Shown here in pieces: positions 18,649 through 26,857 of a DNA stretch of 64,000 nt (the stretch's first letter is position 1; every line of letters starts with the position of its first letter). The notes below the pieces were generated by a model, which was not told the DNA's origin, did no database searches, and saw nothing but the letters and a program-made list of their open reading frames with translations. Both the position numbers and the translations under genes were made by a program. Origin of the DNA: Hydrogenophaga pseudoflava NBRC 102511 (GTDB taxonomy: Bacteria > Pseudomonadota > Gammaproteobacteria > Burkholderiales > Burkholderiaceae_C); contig NZ_BCWQ01000008.1 of assembly GCF_001592285.1 (NCBI RefSeq), positions 148,715-212,714 of the forward strand, in the 5' to 3' direction.

Positions 18649-19329
18649 ATGTCTGTTCCGTTTCCGCTCTCCACCACCGGCGCGTCGCGCCGCCGTCTGA
18701 CCTCTGTCCTGCTGGCGCTCGCCGGCCTGTCCCTGTTGCCGGCGGTCCAGGCCGCCACGGTCGAAGAATCCGTGACCGAGCTGCAGCAGGCCTGGGAGCT
18801 CATCAACTACAAGACGCCCGCGGCCGAGAAGGAGAAGAAGTTCGAGGCCCTGGCCGCCCGCGCCCACAAGGTCAGCGAGAGCTTCGCCGGCCGCCCTGAG
18901 CCCCTGGTCTGGGAAGGCATCATCCTCAGCTCCTGGGGCGGCGCCAAGGGCGGCCTGGGCGCGCTCGGCCTGGTCAAGCAGGCCAAGGTGCTGTACGAGC
19001 AGGCGATCCAGATCGACGGCAACACGCTCGATGGTTCGGCCTACAACAGCCTGGGCGTGCTGTACTACAAGGTGCCCGGCTGGCCCATCGCCTTCGGCGA
19101 CAAGGACAAGGCACGCGAGCTGCTGCAGAAGGCGCTGGCGATCAATCCCAAGGGCATCGACGCCAACTACTTCTTTGCCGACTACCTGGTCGAGACCGGC
19201 GAGCCGCAGAAGGCGGTGGCGCACCTGGAGAAGGTGATGCAGGCCGCGCCCCGCGCCGGCCGCCAGATCGCCGACGAAGGTCGCCGCGCCGAAGCCCGCG
19301 AACTGATGGAAAAGATCCGGTCGAAGTGA
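18649..19329 (+). CDS. Exported TPR-repeat protein
   Basis: This 226-residue protein has an N-terminal signal sequence (hydrophobic core LLALAGLSLLPAVQA, cleavage near residue 38). At least two tetratricopeptide units follow, at about residues 105-200 (LYEQAIQIDGNTLDGSAYNSLG and ELLQKALAINPKGIDANYF). It resembles periplasmic TPR proteins used as adaptors, including TatT-type proteins of TRAP transporters. It starts 23 bp after the SDR stop, with GGAGG ahead of the ATG, so it is probably the last gene of the operon from 15000. It may tether or deliver the pathway's product at the envelope. Confidence 0.78.
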   Translation: MSVPFPLSTTGASRRRLTSVLLALAGLSLLPAVQAATVEESVTELQQAWELINYKTPAAEKEKKFEALAARAHKVSESFAGRPEPLVWEGIILSSWGGAKGGLGALGLVKQAKVLYEQAIQIDGNTLDGSAYNSLGVLYYKVPGWPIAFGDKDKARELLQKALAINPKGIDANYFFADYLVETGEPQKAVAHLEKVMQAAPRAGRQIADEGRRAEARELMEKIRSK

Positions 19330-19350
19330 CGGCCGGCGGGTGGTGGACGT

Positions 19351-19863
19351 TCAGGCGTCCGCGCGCCGGTAGGTGACGAAGGCGAAGGGCAGGCCGCTGG
19401 CGCTGACCTGCTCTTCGCGAGCCACCTCGCGCCATTCGCCGCCCAGCACGGGCGCGAAGGCATCACCCTCGAAGTCCTGCGCGATCTCCGTCACCACCAC
19501 CTCGTTGGCCAGCGGCAGCGCCTGCGCATAGATCTGCGCACCGCCGATCACCCAAGCGGTGCTGCCGGCGGGGCAGAGCCCGCGCGCGGTTTCGAGCGAA
19601 TGCGCCACGCTCGCGCCCTCGGCGACGAAACCCGTGTCCCGCGTCACCACGATGTTCAACCGCCCGGGCAGTGGACGAAACTTCGGCGGCAGCGAGTCCC
19701 AGGTCTTGCGGCCCATGATGACCGGGCAGCCCAGGGTGCTGCGCTTGAAGTGCGCCATGTCTTCTGGCAGGTGCCAGGGCAGCCGGTTGTCCTTGCCGAT
19801 CACGCCATTGGCGGCGCGGGCGTAGATCAGGTGGAGCGAAGCGGGGGCGGTGGTCTCAGGCAT
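19351..19863 (-). CDS. folA: Dihydrofolate reductase
   Basis: This 170-residue DHFR reduces dihydrofolate to tetrahydrofolate with NADPH. It shows IYARAANGVIGKDNRLPWHLPEDM at the N-terminus with the usual Asp in LPEDMAHFK, the GRKTWDSLP motif near residue 50, and WVIGGAQIYAQAL near 105. It is the last gene of the thyA-eamA-folA unit and overlaps the transporter gene by 8 bp. It restores the folate oxidised by ThyA. Confidence 0.96.
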   Translation of the reverse strand: MPETTAPASLHLIYARAANGVIGKDNRLPWHLPEDMAHFKRSTLGCPVIMGRKTWDSLPPKFRPLPGRLNIVVTRDTGFVAEGASVAHSLETARGLCPAGSTAWVIGGAQIYAQALPLANEVVVTEIAQDFEGDAFAPVLGGEWREVAREEQVSASGLPFAFVTYRRADA

Positions 19864-20770
19864 CCGGCGATTGTGCCGCGCCGGGATTTCTGCGCAGAAA
19901 GCCCGAGGGCAGCAGCACGCTGGCGATCGCCACCATCACGAACACCATGGCCAGCCAGTCCTGCCAGTGCGGCACCTCGCCGGTGATGAAGGTGGCGCTG
20001 AGCGTGCCCACCAGCGGGATCGCCATCACGCTCATGGCGCTGGTGGCCGGCGGCAGGTCGCGCGCCATGCCGAACCAGATCAGCTGCGCAAAGCCGTAGT
20101 TGATGAGCACGCCGTAGGCCAGGCTGATCCACATCATGGGCGTGAAGCTGGCAGGCTGCGGCAGCGGTTCCAGCGACAGCGCGAGTGCCCAGACCACGGC
20201 GCTGCCCAGCAGCAGCATCCAGACCGTGACCACCAGCGGCGAGAGCGTGAGGTGGGCGCGGCGGAACATCAGCGTGCCCAGCGCCCACGAGGCCGCGGCG
20301 CCCAGCATCCAGGCCACACCGGCGGGGCGGCCACTGAGCCGCTGCAGCTCGTGCCACAGCAGCAGGCCGATGGCCAGGCTCACACACACCACCGCCAGCC
20401 GCACGCGCGGCGTGATGCGCTCGCCGAAGAAGGCGGCGCCGATCAGCACGGTGAAGATGGGCATGGTGAAGCCCAGGATGGCGGCACGCCCCGAGGCCAG
20501 TTCCTGCACGCCGAAGATGGACAGCGTGTGCCAGCCCAGCACGTTGGGCAGCCCCAGCCAGGCGATGGTCAGCCATTCCTTGCCGGAGGGCCGCATGCGT
20601 TCGCCTTTGGATGCCACGTAGGCGAACAGCCAGGCCGCGCCCAGCAGCATGGTGCTGGCACGGAAGTACAGCGGCGAGAGCTGCTGCAGCGAGAGCTTCA
20701 TCATGGGCCAGTTGACCCCCCACATGATCGTGAGGGCCAGCAGCGCCCAGAGCTGGCGGCGCGAAATCAC
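19856..20770 (-). CDS. EamA-family (DMT) transporter
   Basis: This is a 304-residue inner-membrane protein with about ten hydrophobic helices arranged as two EamA repeats (first WGVNWPMMKLSLQQL, second starting near residue 145 with AGVAWMLGAAASWALGTL). The start chosen is a GTG at 20770, 11 bp after the thyA stop, because the first helix (QLWALLALTIMWG) follows directly. The frame continues upstream inside thyA without merit. Substrate unknown; amino acids and metabolites are typical. Its place between thyA and folA suggests co-transcription only. Confidence 0.87.
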   Translation of the reverse strand: MISRRQLWALLALTIMWGVNWPMMKLSLQQLSPLYFRASTMLLGAAWLFAYVASKGERMRPSGKEWLTIAWLGLPNVLGWHTLSIFGVQELASGRAAILGFTMPIFTVLIGAAFFGERITPRVRLAVVCVSLAIGLLLWHELQRLSGRPAGVAWMLGAAASWALGTLMFRRAHLTLSPLVVTVWMLLLGSAVVWALALSLEPLPQPASFTPMMWISLAYGVLINYGFAQLIWFGMARDLPPATSAMSVMAIPLVGTLSATFITGEVPHWQDWLAMVFVMVAIASVLLPSGFLRRNPGAAQSPDA

Positions 20771-20780
20771 GGAAAGATCG

Positions 20781-21623
20781 TCAGACGGCGACGGGCGCCT
20801 TGATGGCGGGGTGGCACTCGTAGCCGACCACTTCGAAATCCTCGTACTCGTAATCGAAGATCGAGGCCGGCTTGCGCTTGATGTTGAGCGTCGGGTAGGC
20901 AAAAGGCTGGCGGCTCAGCTGCAGTTCCACCTGTTCGTGGTGATTGCTGTAGATGTGGCAGTCGCCGCCGGTCCAGATGAAGTCGCCCACGTCCAGGTCG
21001 CACTGCTGCGCCAGCATGTGGGTCAGCAGGGCGTACGACGCGATGTTGAAGGGCACGCCCAGGAAGATGTCGGCGCTGCGCTGGTAGAGCTGGCAGCTGA
21101 GCTTGCCGCGGCCGCCCGGCTCGGTGGCGGGCGCCACGTAGAACTGGAAGAAGGCGTGGCAGGGCATGAGCGCCATCTGGTCCAGGTCGGCCACGTTCCA
21201 GGCGCTGACGATGATGCGGCGGCTGTCGGGGTTGGTCTTGAGCTGTTTGACGACTTCGCTGATCTGGTCGATGTGCCCGCCGCCCGGCTTGGGCCAGTTG
21301 CGCCACTGCACGCCGTAGACCGGGCCCAGTTCGCCGTCTTCGCGCGCCCATTCGTCCCAGATGGTGCAGCCCCGCTCCTGCAGCCACTTCACGTTGGAAT
21401 CGCCGCGCAGGAACCACAGCAGCTCGACGATGATGGCCTTGAGGAAGACCTTCTTGGTCGTCACCAGCGGAAAGCCCTCGTTGAGGTCGAAGCGCATCTG
21501 GTGGCCGAACACGCTGCGCGTGCCGGTGCCGGTGCGGTCGCCCTTCTGCACGCCATGCTCATAGACGTGGCGCATAAAGTCTTCGTACTGGGAGCGGACG
21601 GGGCGGTGGGTCGGGGCAGTCAT
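20781..21623 (-). CDS. thyA: Thymidylate synthase
   Basis: This 280-residue ThyA methylates dUMP to dTMP using methylene-tetrahydrofolate. It shows [19 protein letters not shown] near residue 30, [11 protein letters not shown] near 70, the catalytic cysteine in [14 protein letters not shown] near 160, and the dUMP-binding SYALLTHM and GDCHIYSNH. The start at [13 protein letters not shown] is supported by the conserved region beginning at once. It heads the thyA-eamA-folA cluster and diverges from the GST gene. Confidence 0.97.
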   Translation of the reverse strand: MTAPTHRPVRSQYEDFMRHVYEHGVQKGDRTGTGTRSVFGHQMRFDLNEGFPLVTTKKVFLKAIIVELLWFLRGDSNVKWLQERGCTIWDEWAREDGELGPVYGVQWRNWPKPGGGHIDQISEVVKQLKTNPDSRRIIVSAWNVADLDQMALMPCHAFFQFYVAPATEPGGRGKLSCQLYQRSADIFLGVPFNIASYALLTHMLAQQCDLDVGDFIWTGGDCHIYSNHHEQVELQLSRQPFAYPTLNIKRKPASIFDYEYEDFEVVGYECHPAIKAPVAV

Positions 21624-21708
21624 CCCGCCATTTTGCCTGCACGGTTGTGGCCCCCGGGGGCAGCGGCTAGGATCGCCCTTTGCCACCACCGACCACAGGA
21701 GGAACGCC

Positions 21709-22341
21709 ATGAGCGAGCTGGTCTTCTACACCAACCCCCAGTCCCGAGGCCGCATCGCACACTGGATGATGGAAGAGGTGGGTCAGCCCTATCGCACGGT
21801 CTGGCTCAACTTCGGGCCCGAGATGAAATCCGCCGAGTACCGCGCGGTCAACCCGATGGGCAAGGTGCCCGCCCTGCGGCACGGCGACGTGGTAGTGACC
21901 GAGGCCGCCGCCATCTGCGCCTACCTGGCCGATGCCTTTCCCGAGACCGGTCTGGCGCCCCCGCCGGGCGATCCGCTGCGCGGCACCTGGTTGCGCTGGC
22001 TCTTTTTCGGGGCCGGGCCGCTGGAGCAGGCCGTGACCGCCCGGGCCCTCGGCTGGCAGGTGCCACCGGGACGTGAGCGCATGGCAGGCTTTGGCAGCTA
22101 CGACGACACCCTGAACGCACTGGAGATCGCCCTGCGACCCGGGCCGTTCATCTGCGGTGAGCGCTTCTCCGCCGCGGATGTCTACATCGGGTCGAGCCTG
22201 GCCTGGGGCCTGATGTTCGGAACCATAGAGAAGCGCCCCGTGTTCGCCGACTATGTGAAACGGCTGGGCGGGCGCCCGGCCGCACAGCGCGCCGACCGCC
22301 TCAACGAAGAACGCCTCAAGGCGCAGCAGCCCGCAGGCTGA
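21709..22341 (+). CDS. Glutathione S-transferase family protein
   Basis: This 210-residue protein has a thioredoxin-like N-terminal domain ([21 protein letters not shown], then [28 protein letters not shown]) and an all-helical C-terminal domain. The glutathione-binding Pro and Glu-Ala pair are present. GGAGG lies just ahead of the ATG. Substrate unknown. Confidence 0.92.
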   Translation: MSELVFYTNPQSRGRIAHWMMEEVGQPYRTVWLNFGPEMKSAEYRAVNPMGKVPALRHGDVVVTEAAAICAYLADAFPETGLAPPPGDPLRGTWLRWLFFGAGPLEQAVTARALGWQVPPGRERMAGFGSYDDTLNALEIALRPGPFICGERFSAADVYIGSSLAWGLMFGTIEKRPVFADYVKRLGGRPAAQRADRLNEERLKAQQPAG

Positions 22342-22374
22342 CTCCGCCTGGAAGGGCGGGCCGCTGCCGGCCGA

Positions 22375-23796
22375 TCAGCGCAGCACCCGGCCGGGGTTGA
22401 GGATGTTCTGCGGGTCCAGCGCCTGCTTGATCGAGCGCATCAGCGCCAGCGCCACCGGGTCCTTGTAGTCCGGCAGCTTGTCGACCTTGAGGCTGCCGAC
22501 GCCGTGTTCGGCGCTGATCGAGCCCTCGAAGCGCGCGACCTGGTCGAACACCAGGTGGTTGACCCGTTCCTCCTGCTCGCGCAGGAAGGTGGCGGGGTCG
22601 CCGCCTTCGGGCGCCTGCACGTTGTAGTGCAGGTTGCCGTCGCCCAGGTGGCCGAAATTCACCAGGCGCACGCCGGGTATCTCGCGCTGCAGCAGTGCGT
22701 CGGTCTCGGCGCAGAAGGCGGGGATCTTCGAGACCGGGATGCTGATGTCGTGCTTGATGTTCAGGCCCTCTTCGGCCTGTGCCAGCGGGATGCTCTCACG
22801 GATGTGCCACAGCGCATGGGCCTGCGACAGGTTTTCCGCCACCACCGCGTCGCTGACCACGCCGTTTTCAAACGCGGTCTCCAGCAGCCGCTCGAACTGG
22901 CCGCGCGCGTGGTCCTCGGACTCGCTGTCGCTGTTCTCCAGCAGCACGCAGTAGGGGTGATCGGCCCACAGCGGCACGCGCTGCTGCGCAAAGTGTTTGG
23001 CCACCAGCGAGAGGGCGAACCGGCCCATGACCTCGAAGCCGGTCAGGCCCGCGCCCAGGTGCCGGTGCGCCAGGCCCAGCAGCTGCACCGCCGCCTCCAG
23101 CGAGGGCACGGCGGCCCAGGCGGTGAGTTGCGCGGCGGGCAGCGGGTAGAGCTTCATCGTCGCGGCGGTGATCACGCCCAGCGTGCCTTCGCTGCCCACG
23201 AACAGGTCGCGCAGGTCGTAGCCGGTGTTGTCCTTGCGCAGGCCCGAAAGCCCGTTCCAGACCTCGCCCTGCGCCGTCACCACCTCCAGCCCCAGGCACA
23301 GCTCGCGCGCGTTGCCGTAGCGCACCACCTGGGTGCCGCCCGCGTTGGTGGCGAGGTTGCCGCCGATGGTGCAGCTGCCTTCGGCCGCCAGCGACAGCGG
23401 GAACAGAAAGCCGGCTCTTTCGGCGGTTTCCTGCAGCACCTGCAGCACGCAGCCAGCCTCGACCGTCATGGTGAGGTTGTCGCCGTCGATGGTGCGCACG
23501 GCGTTCATGCGGGTGAGGCTGAGCACCACCTGCGTGCCGCTGTCGTCGGGCACCGAGCCGACCACCAGACCGGTGTTGCCGCCCTGGGGCACGATGCTCA
23601 CGCCGGCGGCGGCGCAGGCTTTCACCACCGCCGCCACCTCGGCCGTATGGCCGGGTCGCACCACGGCGAGGGCACGGCCGCGCAGGCGCTTGCGCCAGTC
23701 CTGTTCCCAGGCCGAGAGGTCGGTGGCCGGGTCGTCGTGCGTCAGCACCTGGGCGTGGCCGACGATGCTGCGCAGGGTGGTGATCAGTTCGTTCAT
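22375..23796 (-). CDS. FAD-linked D-2-hydroxyacid dehydrogenase (GlcD/D2HGDH-like)
   Basis: This 473-residue flavoprotein has an FAD_binding_4 domain (VRPGHTAEVAAVVKAC, then PQGGNTGLVVGSVP near residue 75 and GGNLATNAGG near 140). The FAD-oxidase C-terminal domain carries the metal/substrate motif FGHLGDGNLHYN near 380 and SAEHGVG near 425. Proteins of this type oxidise D-2-hydroxyglutarate, D-lactate or glycolate and pass electrons to a carrier. No GlcE/GlcF partners are next to it, which favours a single-subunit enzyme. It overlaps the DUF2069 gene by 4 bp. Confidence 0.9.
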   Translation of the reverse strand: MNELITTLRSIVGHAQVLTHDDPATDLSAWEQDWRKRLRGRALAVVRPGHTAEVAAVVKACAAAGVSIVPQGGNTGLVVGSVPDDSGTQVVLSLTRMNAVRTIDGDNLTMTVEAGCVLQVLQETAERAGFLFPLSLAAEGSCTIGGNLATNAGGTQVVRYGNARELCLGLEVVTAQGEVWNGLSGLRKDNTGYDLRDLFVGSEGTLGVITAATMKLYPLPAAQLTAWAAVPSLEAAVQLLGLAHRHLGAGLTGFEVMGRFALSLVAKHFAQQRVPLWADHPYCVLLENSDSESEDHARGQFERLLETAFENGVVSDAVVAENLSQAHALWHIRESIPLAQAEEGLNIKHDISIPVSKIPAFCAETDALLQREIPGVRLVNFGHLGDGNLHYNVQAPEGGDPATFLREQEERVNHLVFDQVARFEGSISAEHGVGSLKVDKLPDYKDPVALALMRSIKQALDPQNILNPGRVLR

Positions 23797-24281
23797 GGCT
23801 TCCTCGATGGCGGAACCGGGTCGGCCGCATAGCCGGCCTCGGCGGCGCGGCGGGCAGCGTCGGCCGCGATGGCCTCCTTGCCGGCGGCGCGCAGCCGGGT
23901 GCGGATGTGCCAGGTGCAGGCCACGAAGAGCACCACGCACAGCAGCAGCTCGATGCCGGCGAGCAGGGCCGAGAGGCTGCTGGGGTCGCTGGTCATGCGC
24001 ACCGCGCCCTCGGCCGCATACAGCCAGACCAGCAGGCTGAGCCAGCGGTAGGTGTACATGCGGTTCTTGAGCAGGCCCGCGAGCGGGATGGTCAGCGGCA
24101 GCACCTTGAGCACCAGCCAGGAACCACCGGGCCGCAGCGGCGCCAGCCAGAGTTCCCAGGCCAGGCACAGCGCGATCAGCGCCACCAGGCTGGCCACTGC
24201 GAGCTGGCGGGAGCGGGCCACGCCCGCGGGAGCCGGGGCCATGGCGGCCGCGGGGGAAGAGGGGGTGAGCGGGTCTGACAT
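23793..24281 (-). CDS. DUF2069 membrane protein
   Basis: This 162-residue protein has about four hydrophobic segments between residues 25 and 125 (LAVASLVALIALCLAWELWL, LKVLPLTIPLAGLL, WLSLLVWLYAAEGAV, IELLLCVVLFVACTW). It carries the RMYTYRW signature of DUF2069. The start at MSDPLTPSS is preferred; an ATG four codons upstream (24293) is possible. Its stop overlaps the start of the flavoprotein, so the two are translationally coupled. Function unknown. Confidence 0.83.
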   Translation of the reverse strand: MSDPLTPSSPAAAMAPAPAGVARSRQLAVASLVALIALCLAWELWLAPLRPGGSWLVLKVLPLTIPLAGLLKNRMYTYRWLSLLVWLYAAEGAVRMTSDPSSLSALLAGIELLLCVVLFVACTWHIRTRLRAAGKEAIAADAARRAAEAGYAADPVPPSRKP

Positions 24282-24302
24282 GGCGGGTGGCATGATACCG
24301 GG

Positions 24303-25535
24303 ATGACTGTTTCCGAGCGCCTTGCCGACGCCCAGACCCTGCTGGCCGAGCTGTGGCAGAACCTGCTGCGTTTCCCCTGGCGCACCACCGCGCTGACCCT
24401 GCGCGAGCGCTTCCGCGAAGACCGGCTGGGCGTGACCGCGTCCAGCCTCACCTTCACCACCACCATCTCGCTGGTGCCGCTGTTCACCGTGGCGCTGGCG
24501 GTGTTCAGCGCCTTCCCCATGTTCGGCCGCCTGCAGGTGACGCTGCAGCGCTGGCTGGTGGAGAGCCTGGTGCCCGACAACATCGCCAAGCAGGTGCTGA
24601 GCTACCTCAACCAGTTCGCGGCCAAGGCCGGGCAGATCGGCTGGGTGGGCGCGCTGATCCTGCTGGGCACCGCGCTGGCGCTGATCCTCACCATCGACCG
24701 CAAGCTCAACGACATCTGGCGTGTGCGCACCTCAAGGCCGCTGACACAGCGTGTGCTGGTGTACTGGGCGGTGCTCACCCTGGGGCCGCTGCTGCTGGCC
24801 GCCAGCCTGACCGCCACCTCCTACGCCGTCACCACGACGGGCGTGACGCGATCGGGCAGCGTGCGGGTGCTGCTCGACTCGCTGCAGTTTGTGCTGATGA
24901 CCGGCGGCATGGCCGCGCTCTACCGCTTCGTGCCCAACACCAAGGTGCGCTGGTCGCACGCGCTGGTGGGGGGCCTGTTCACCGCGGGTGCGCTGGAGCT
25001 CGCCAAGGGCGTGCTGGCCTGGTACCTGGGCCAGGTGCCGACCTACTCGGTGGTCTACGGCACCTTCGCCACCGTGCCCATCCTGCTGGTCTGGTTCTAC
25101 GTGGCCTGGGTGATCGTGCTGCTGGGCGCGGTGGTCGCGGCCTACCTGCCCAGCCTGCTCTCGGGCATCGCACGCCGCGGCAACTACCCGGGCTGGCGCT
25201 TCCAGCTCGCGCTGGAGACGCTGGTGCAGCTGCAGCTGGTGCGCGAGGCACCGGCGCGCGGCCTGAGCCTCGACGCGCTGGCGCAGGCGCTGCAGGTCGA
25301 CCCGCTGCACCTGGAGGAGCCGATCGGCGCGCTGGTGGCGCTCGACTGGCTGGGCCGGCTGGACGAAGAGGACGAGCGCTACGTGCTGCTGCAGGACCCG
25401 GCGAACCTGCCGGTGGCGCCGCTGGCGCAGCGCCTGCTGCTGCCCGATTCGCCAAGCACCGAGGCCTTCTGGGCGGTCAGCGGGCTGCGGAGCATGACGG
25501 TGGCGCAGGCGCTGGCGGCGCCGTCGGTGCCCTGA
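24303..25535 (+). CDS. YihY/BrkB family membrane protein
   Basis: This 410-residue inner-membrane protein of the YihY/virulence factor BrkB family (also misnamed RNase BN) has six hydrophobic helices between residues 45 and 290, with landmarks TASSLTFTTTISLVPLF, LYRFVPNTKVRWSHALVGG and YGTFATVPILLVWFYVAW. A cytosolic helical C-terminal domain of about 110 residues may be a winged helix. Function uncertain in the whole family. It ends one base before the P450 stop on the other strand. Confidence 0.92.
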   Translation: MTVSERLADAQTLLAELWQNLLRFPWRTTALTLRERFREDRLGVTASSLTFTTTISLVPLFTVALAVFSAFPMFGRLQVTLQRWLVESLVPDNIAKQVLSYLNQFAAKAGQIGWVGALILLGTALALILTIDRKLNDIWRVRTSRPLTQRVLVYWAVLTLGPLLLAASLTATSYAVTTTGVTRSGSVRVLLDSLQFVLMTGGMAALYRFVPNTKVRWSHALVGGLFTAGALELAKGVLAWYLGQVPTYSVVYGTFATVPILLVWFYVAWVIVLLGAVVAAYLPSLLSGIARRGNYPGWRFQLALETLVQLQLVREAPARGLSLDALAQALQVDPLHLEEPIGALVALDWLGRLDEEDERYVLLQDPANLPVAPLAQRLLLPDSPSTEAFWAVSGLRSMTVAQALAAPSVP

Positions 25536-26825
25536 TCAGGCGGTCCTGAACGGCGCCGAGAGAAAGCCCCGGAACCGCGCCCGCCCGCCTCGCACCGGCG
25601 GTGCGCTGAGCTCGAAGCGCGGAAAGCGGGCCAGGAAGCGCCCGATGGCGATGCGGCCTTCGAGCCGCGCCAGGCTCAGGCCCGCGCACTGGTGGATGCC
25701 GAAGCCGAACGCCAGGTGTTTGTTGCCCTCGCGGCGCAGGTTCAGGGTCTCGGGCTGGTCGTACACCGCGGGGTCGCGGTTGGCGGCGCCGATGCAGAGC
25801 GTGACCAGCGCACCCGCGTCCAGCGCCATGCCGCCCACCGTGGCCGACGACAGCGCGCGCCGGTTGCCCAGCTGGTTGGACGACTCGAAGCGCAGGCATT
25901 CGTCCACCGCCAGCGTCAGCACCTGCTCGCGGGCCGCCTCGTCGGTGCCGGCGGTGCGCAGGTCGGCCAGCAGCTGTTCGCGCTGGACCGGGAACTCCTG
26001 CATCAGGATCAGGCCGTTGCCGATCAGGTTGGTGGTGGTTTCGTGGCCGGCGTTGAGCAGGAAGATGCAGTTCTGCAGCAGTTCGACCTCGCTGAGCTTC
26101 TCGCCGCTGGCTTCGCCCTGGATCAGGCGCGTGAGCACGTCGCGCTCGGGGTCGCCCGGGGCCTGGCGCCGTGCGGCAACCAGCGTGCGCAGGTAGGCCA
26201 GCATCTCGGTCACGCTGCGGTTGCCGGCGGCGTGCTGCTCGGGCGTGGGCACGGGTTCAAGCGCGCCGAGGATGGCCAGCGACCAGTCGCGCAGCGGGCC
26301 ACGGTCGGCGTGCGGCACCCCCAGCAGGTTGCCGATGATCTCGACCGGGATCGCGGAGGCGAAGTCCTCGACCAGATCACCGCCGCCTTGCGCCTCGATG
26401 CGGTCGAGCAGCTGGTCGACCAGGGTCACCAGGCCCGGCTCCATGTCGGCGATCGCGCGGCGGGTGAGGGCGCCCATGATGAGCTTGCGCACCCGCGTGT
26501 GCAGCGGCGGGTCGTTGAACACCAGGCTGGTGGTGTGGTGCTCGTACAGCGGCGAGCCCACGCCGTACTTGGGTGCGAACTCGACGTGTTTGTCGGAGCT
26601 GAACACGGCGGCGTCGCGGTACACCGCCATCAGGTCGGCGTGGCGCGTGAGGAAGAGCGAACCATCGGGCATGCGCCGCACCGGCTCGTGTTCGCGCAGC
26701 AGGGCGTAGACCGGGAATGGGTTGGCCAGGAAATCGGCGGGCAGGGCGCGCAGGTCGAACGTTGCGGCGATCTCGCGCGCGCGCTCGGCGCTCATGGGCG
26801 GGGTGATCTGTTGCGGCTGGATCAT
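25536..26825 (-). CDS. Cytochrome P450
   Basis: This 429-residue soluble bacterial P450 has the I-helix motif LNAGHETTTN near residue 248, ExxR-type ECLRFESS near 305, and the heme-thiolate loop FGFGIHQCAG near 375 with Cys as axial ligand. It has no membrane anchor. No ferredoxin or reductase gene is adjacent, so redox partners must be shared. Substrate unknown; the sequence is of the CYP101/107-like soluble class that oxidises terpenes, fatty acids or aromatics. Confidence 0.94.
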   Translation of the reverse strand: MIQPQQITPPMSAERAREIAATFDLRALPADFLANPFPVYALLREHEPVRRMPDGSLFLTRHADLMAVYRDAAVFSSDKHVEFAPKYGVGSPLYEHHTTSLVFNDPPLHTRVRKLIMGALTRRAIADMEPGLVTLVDQLLDRIEAQGGGDLVEDFASAIPVEIIGNLLGVPHADRGPLRDWSLAILGALEPVPTPEQHAAGNRSVTEMLAYLRTLVAARRQAPGDPERDVLTRLIQGEASGEKLSEVELLQNCIFLLNAGHETTTNLIGNGLILMQEFPVQREQLLADLRTAGTDEAAREQVLTLAVDECLRFESSNQLGNRRALSSATVGGMALDAGALVTLCIGAANRDPAVYDQPETLNLRREGNKHLAFGFGIHQCAGLSLARLEGRIAIGRFLARFPRFELSAPPVRGGRARFRGFLSAPFRTA

Positions 26826-26857
26826 GGTGCGGCCATTCTGGCGCCGCCGCGCGGCGC

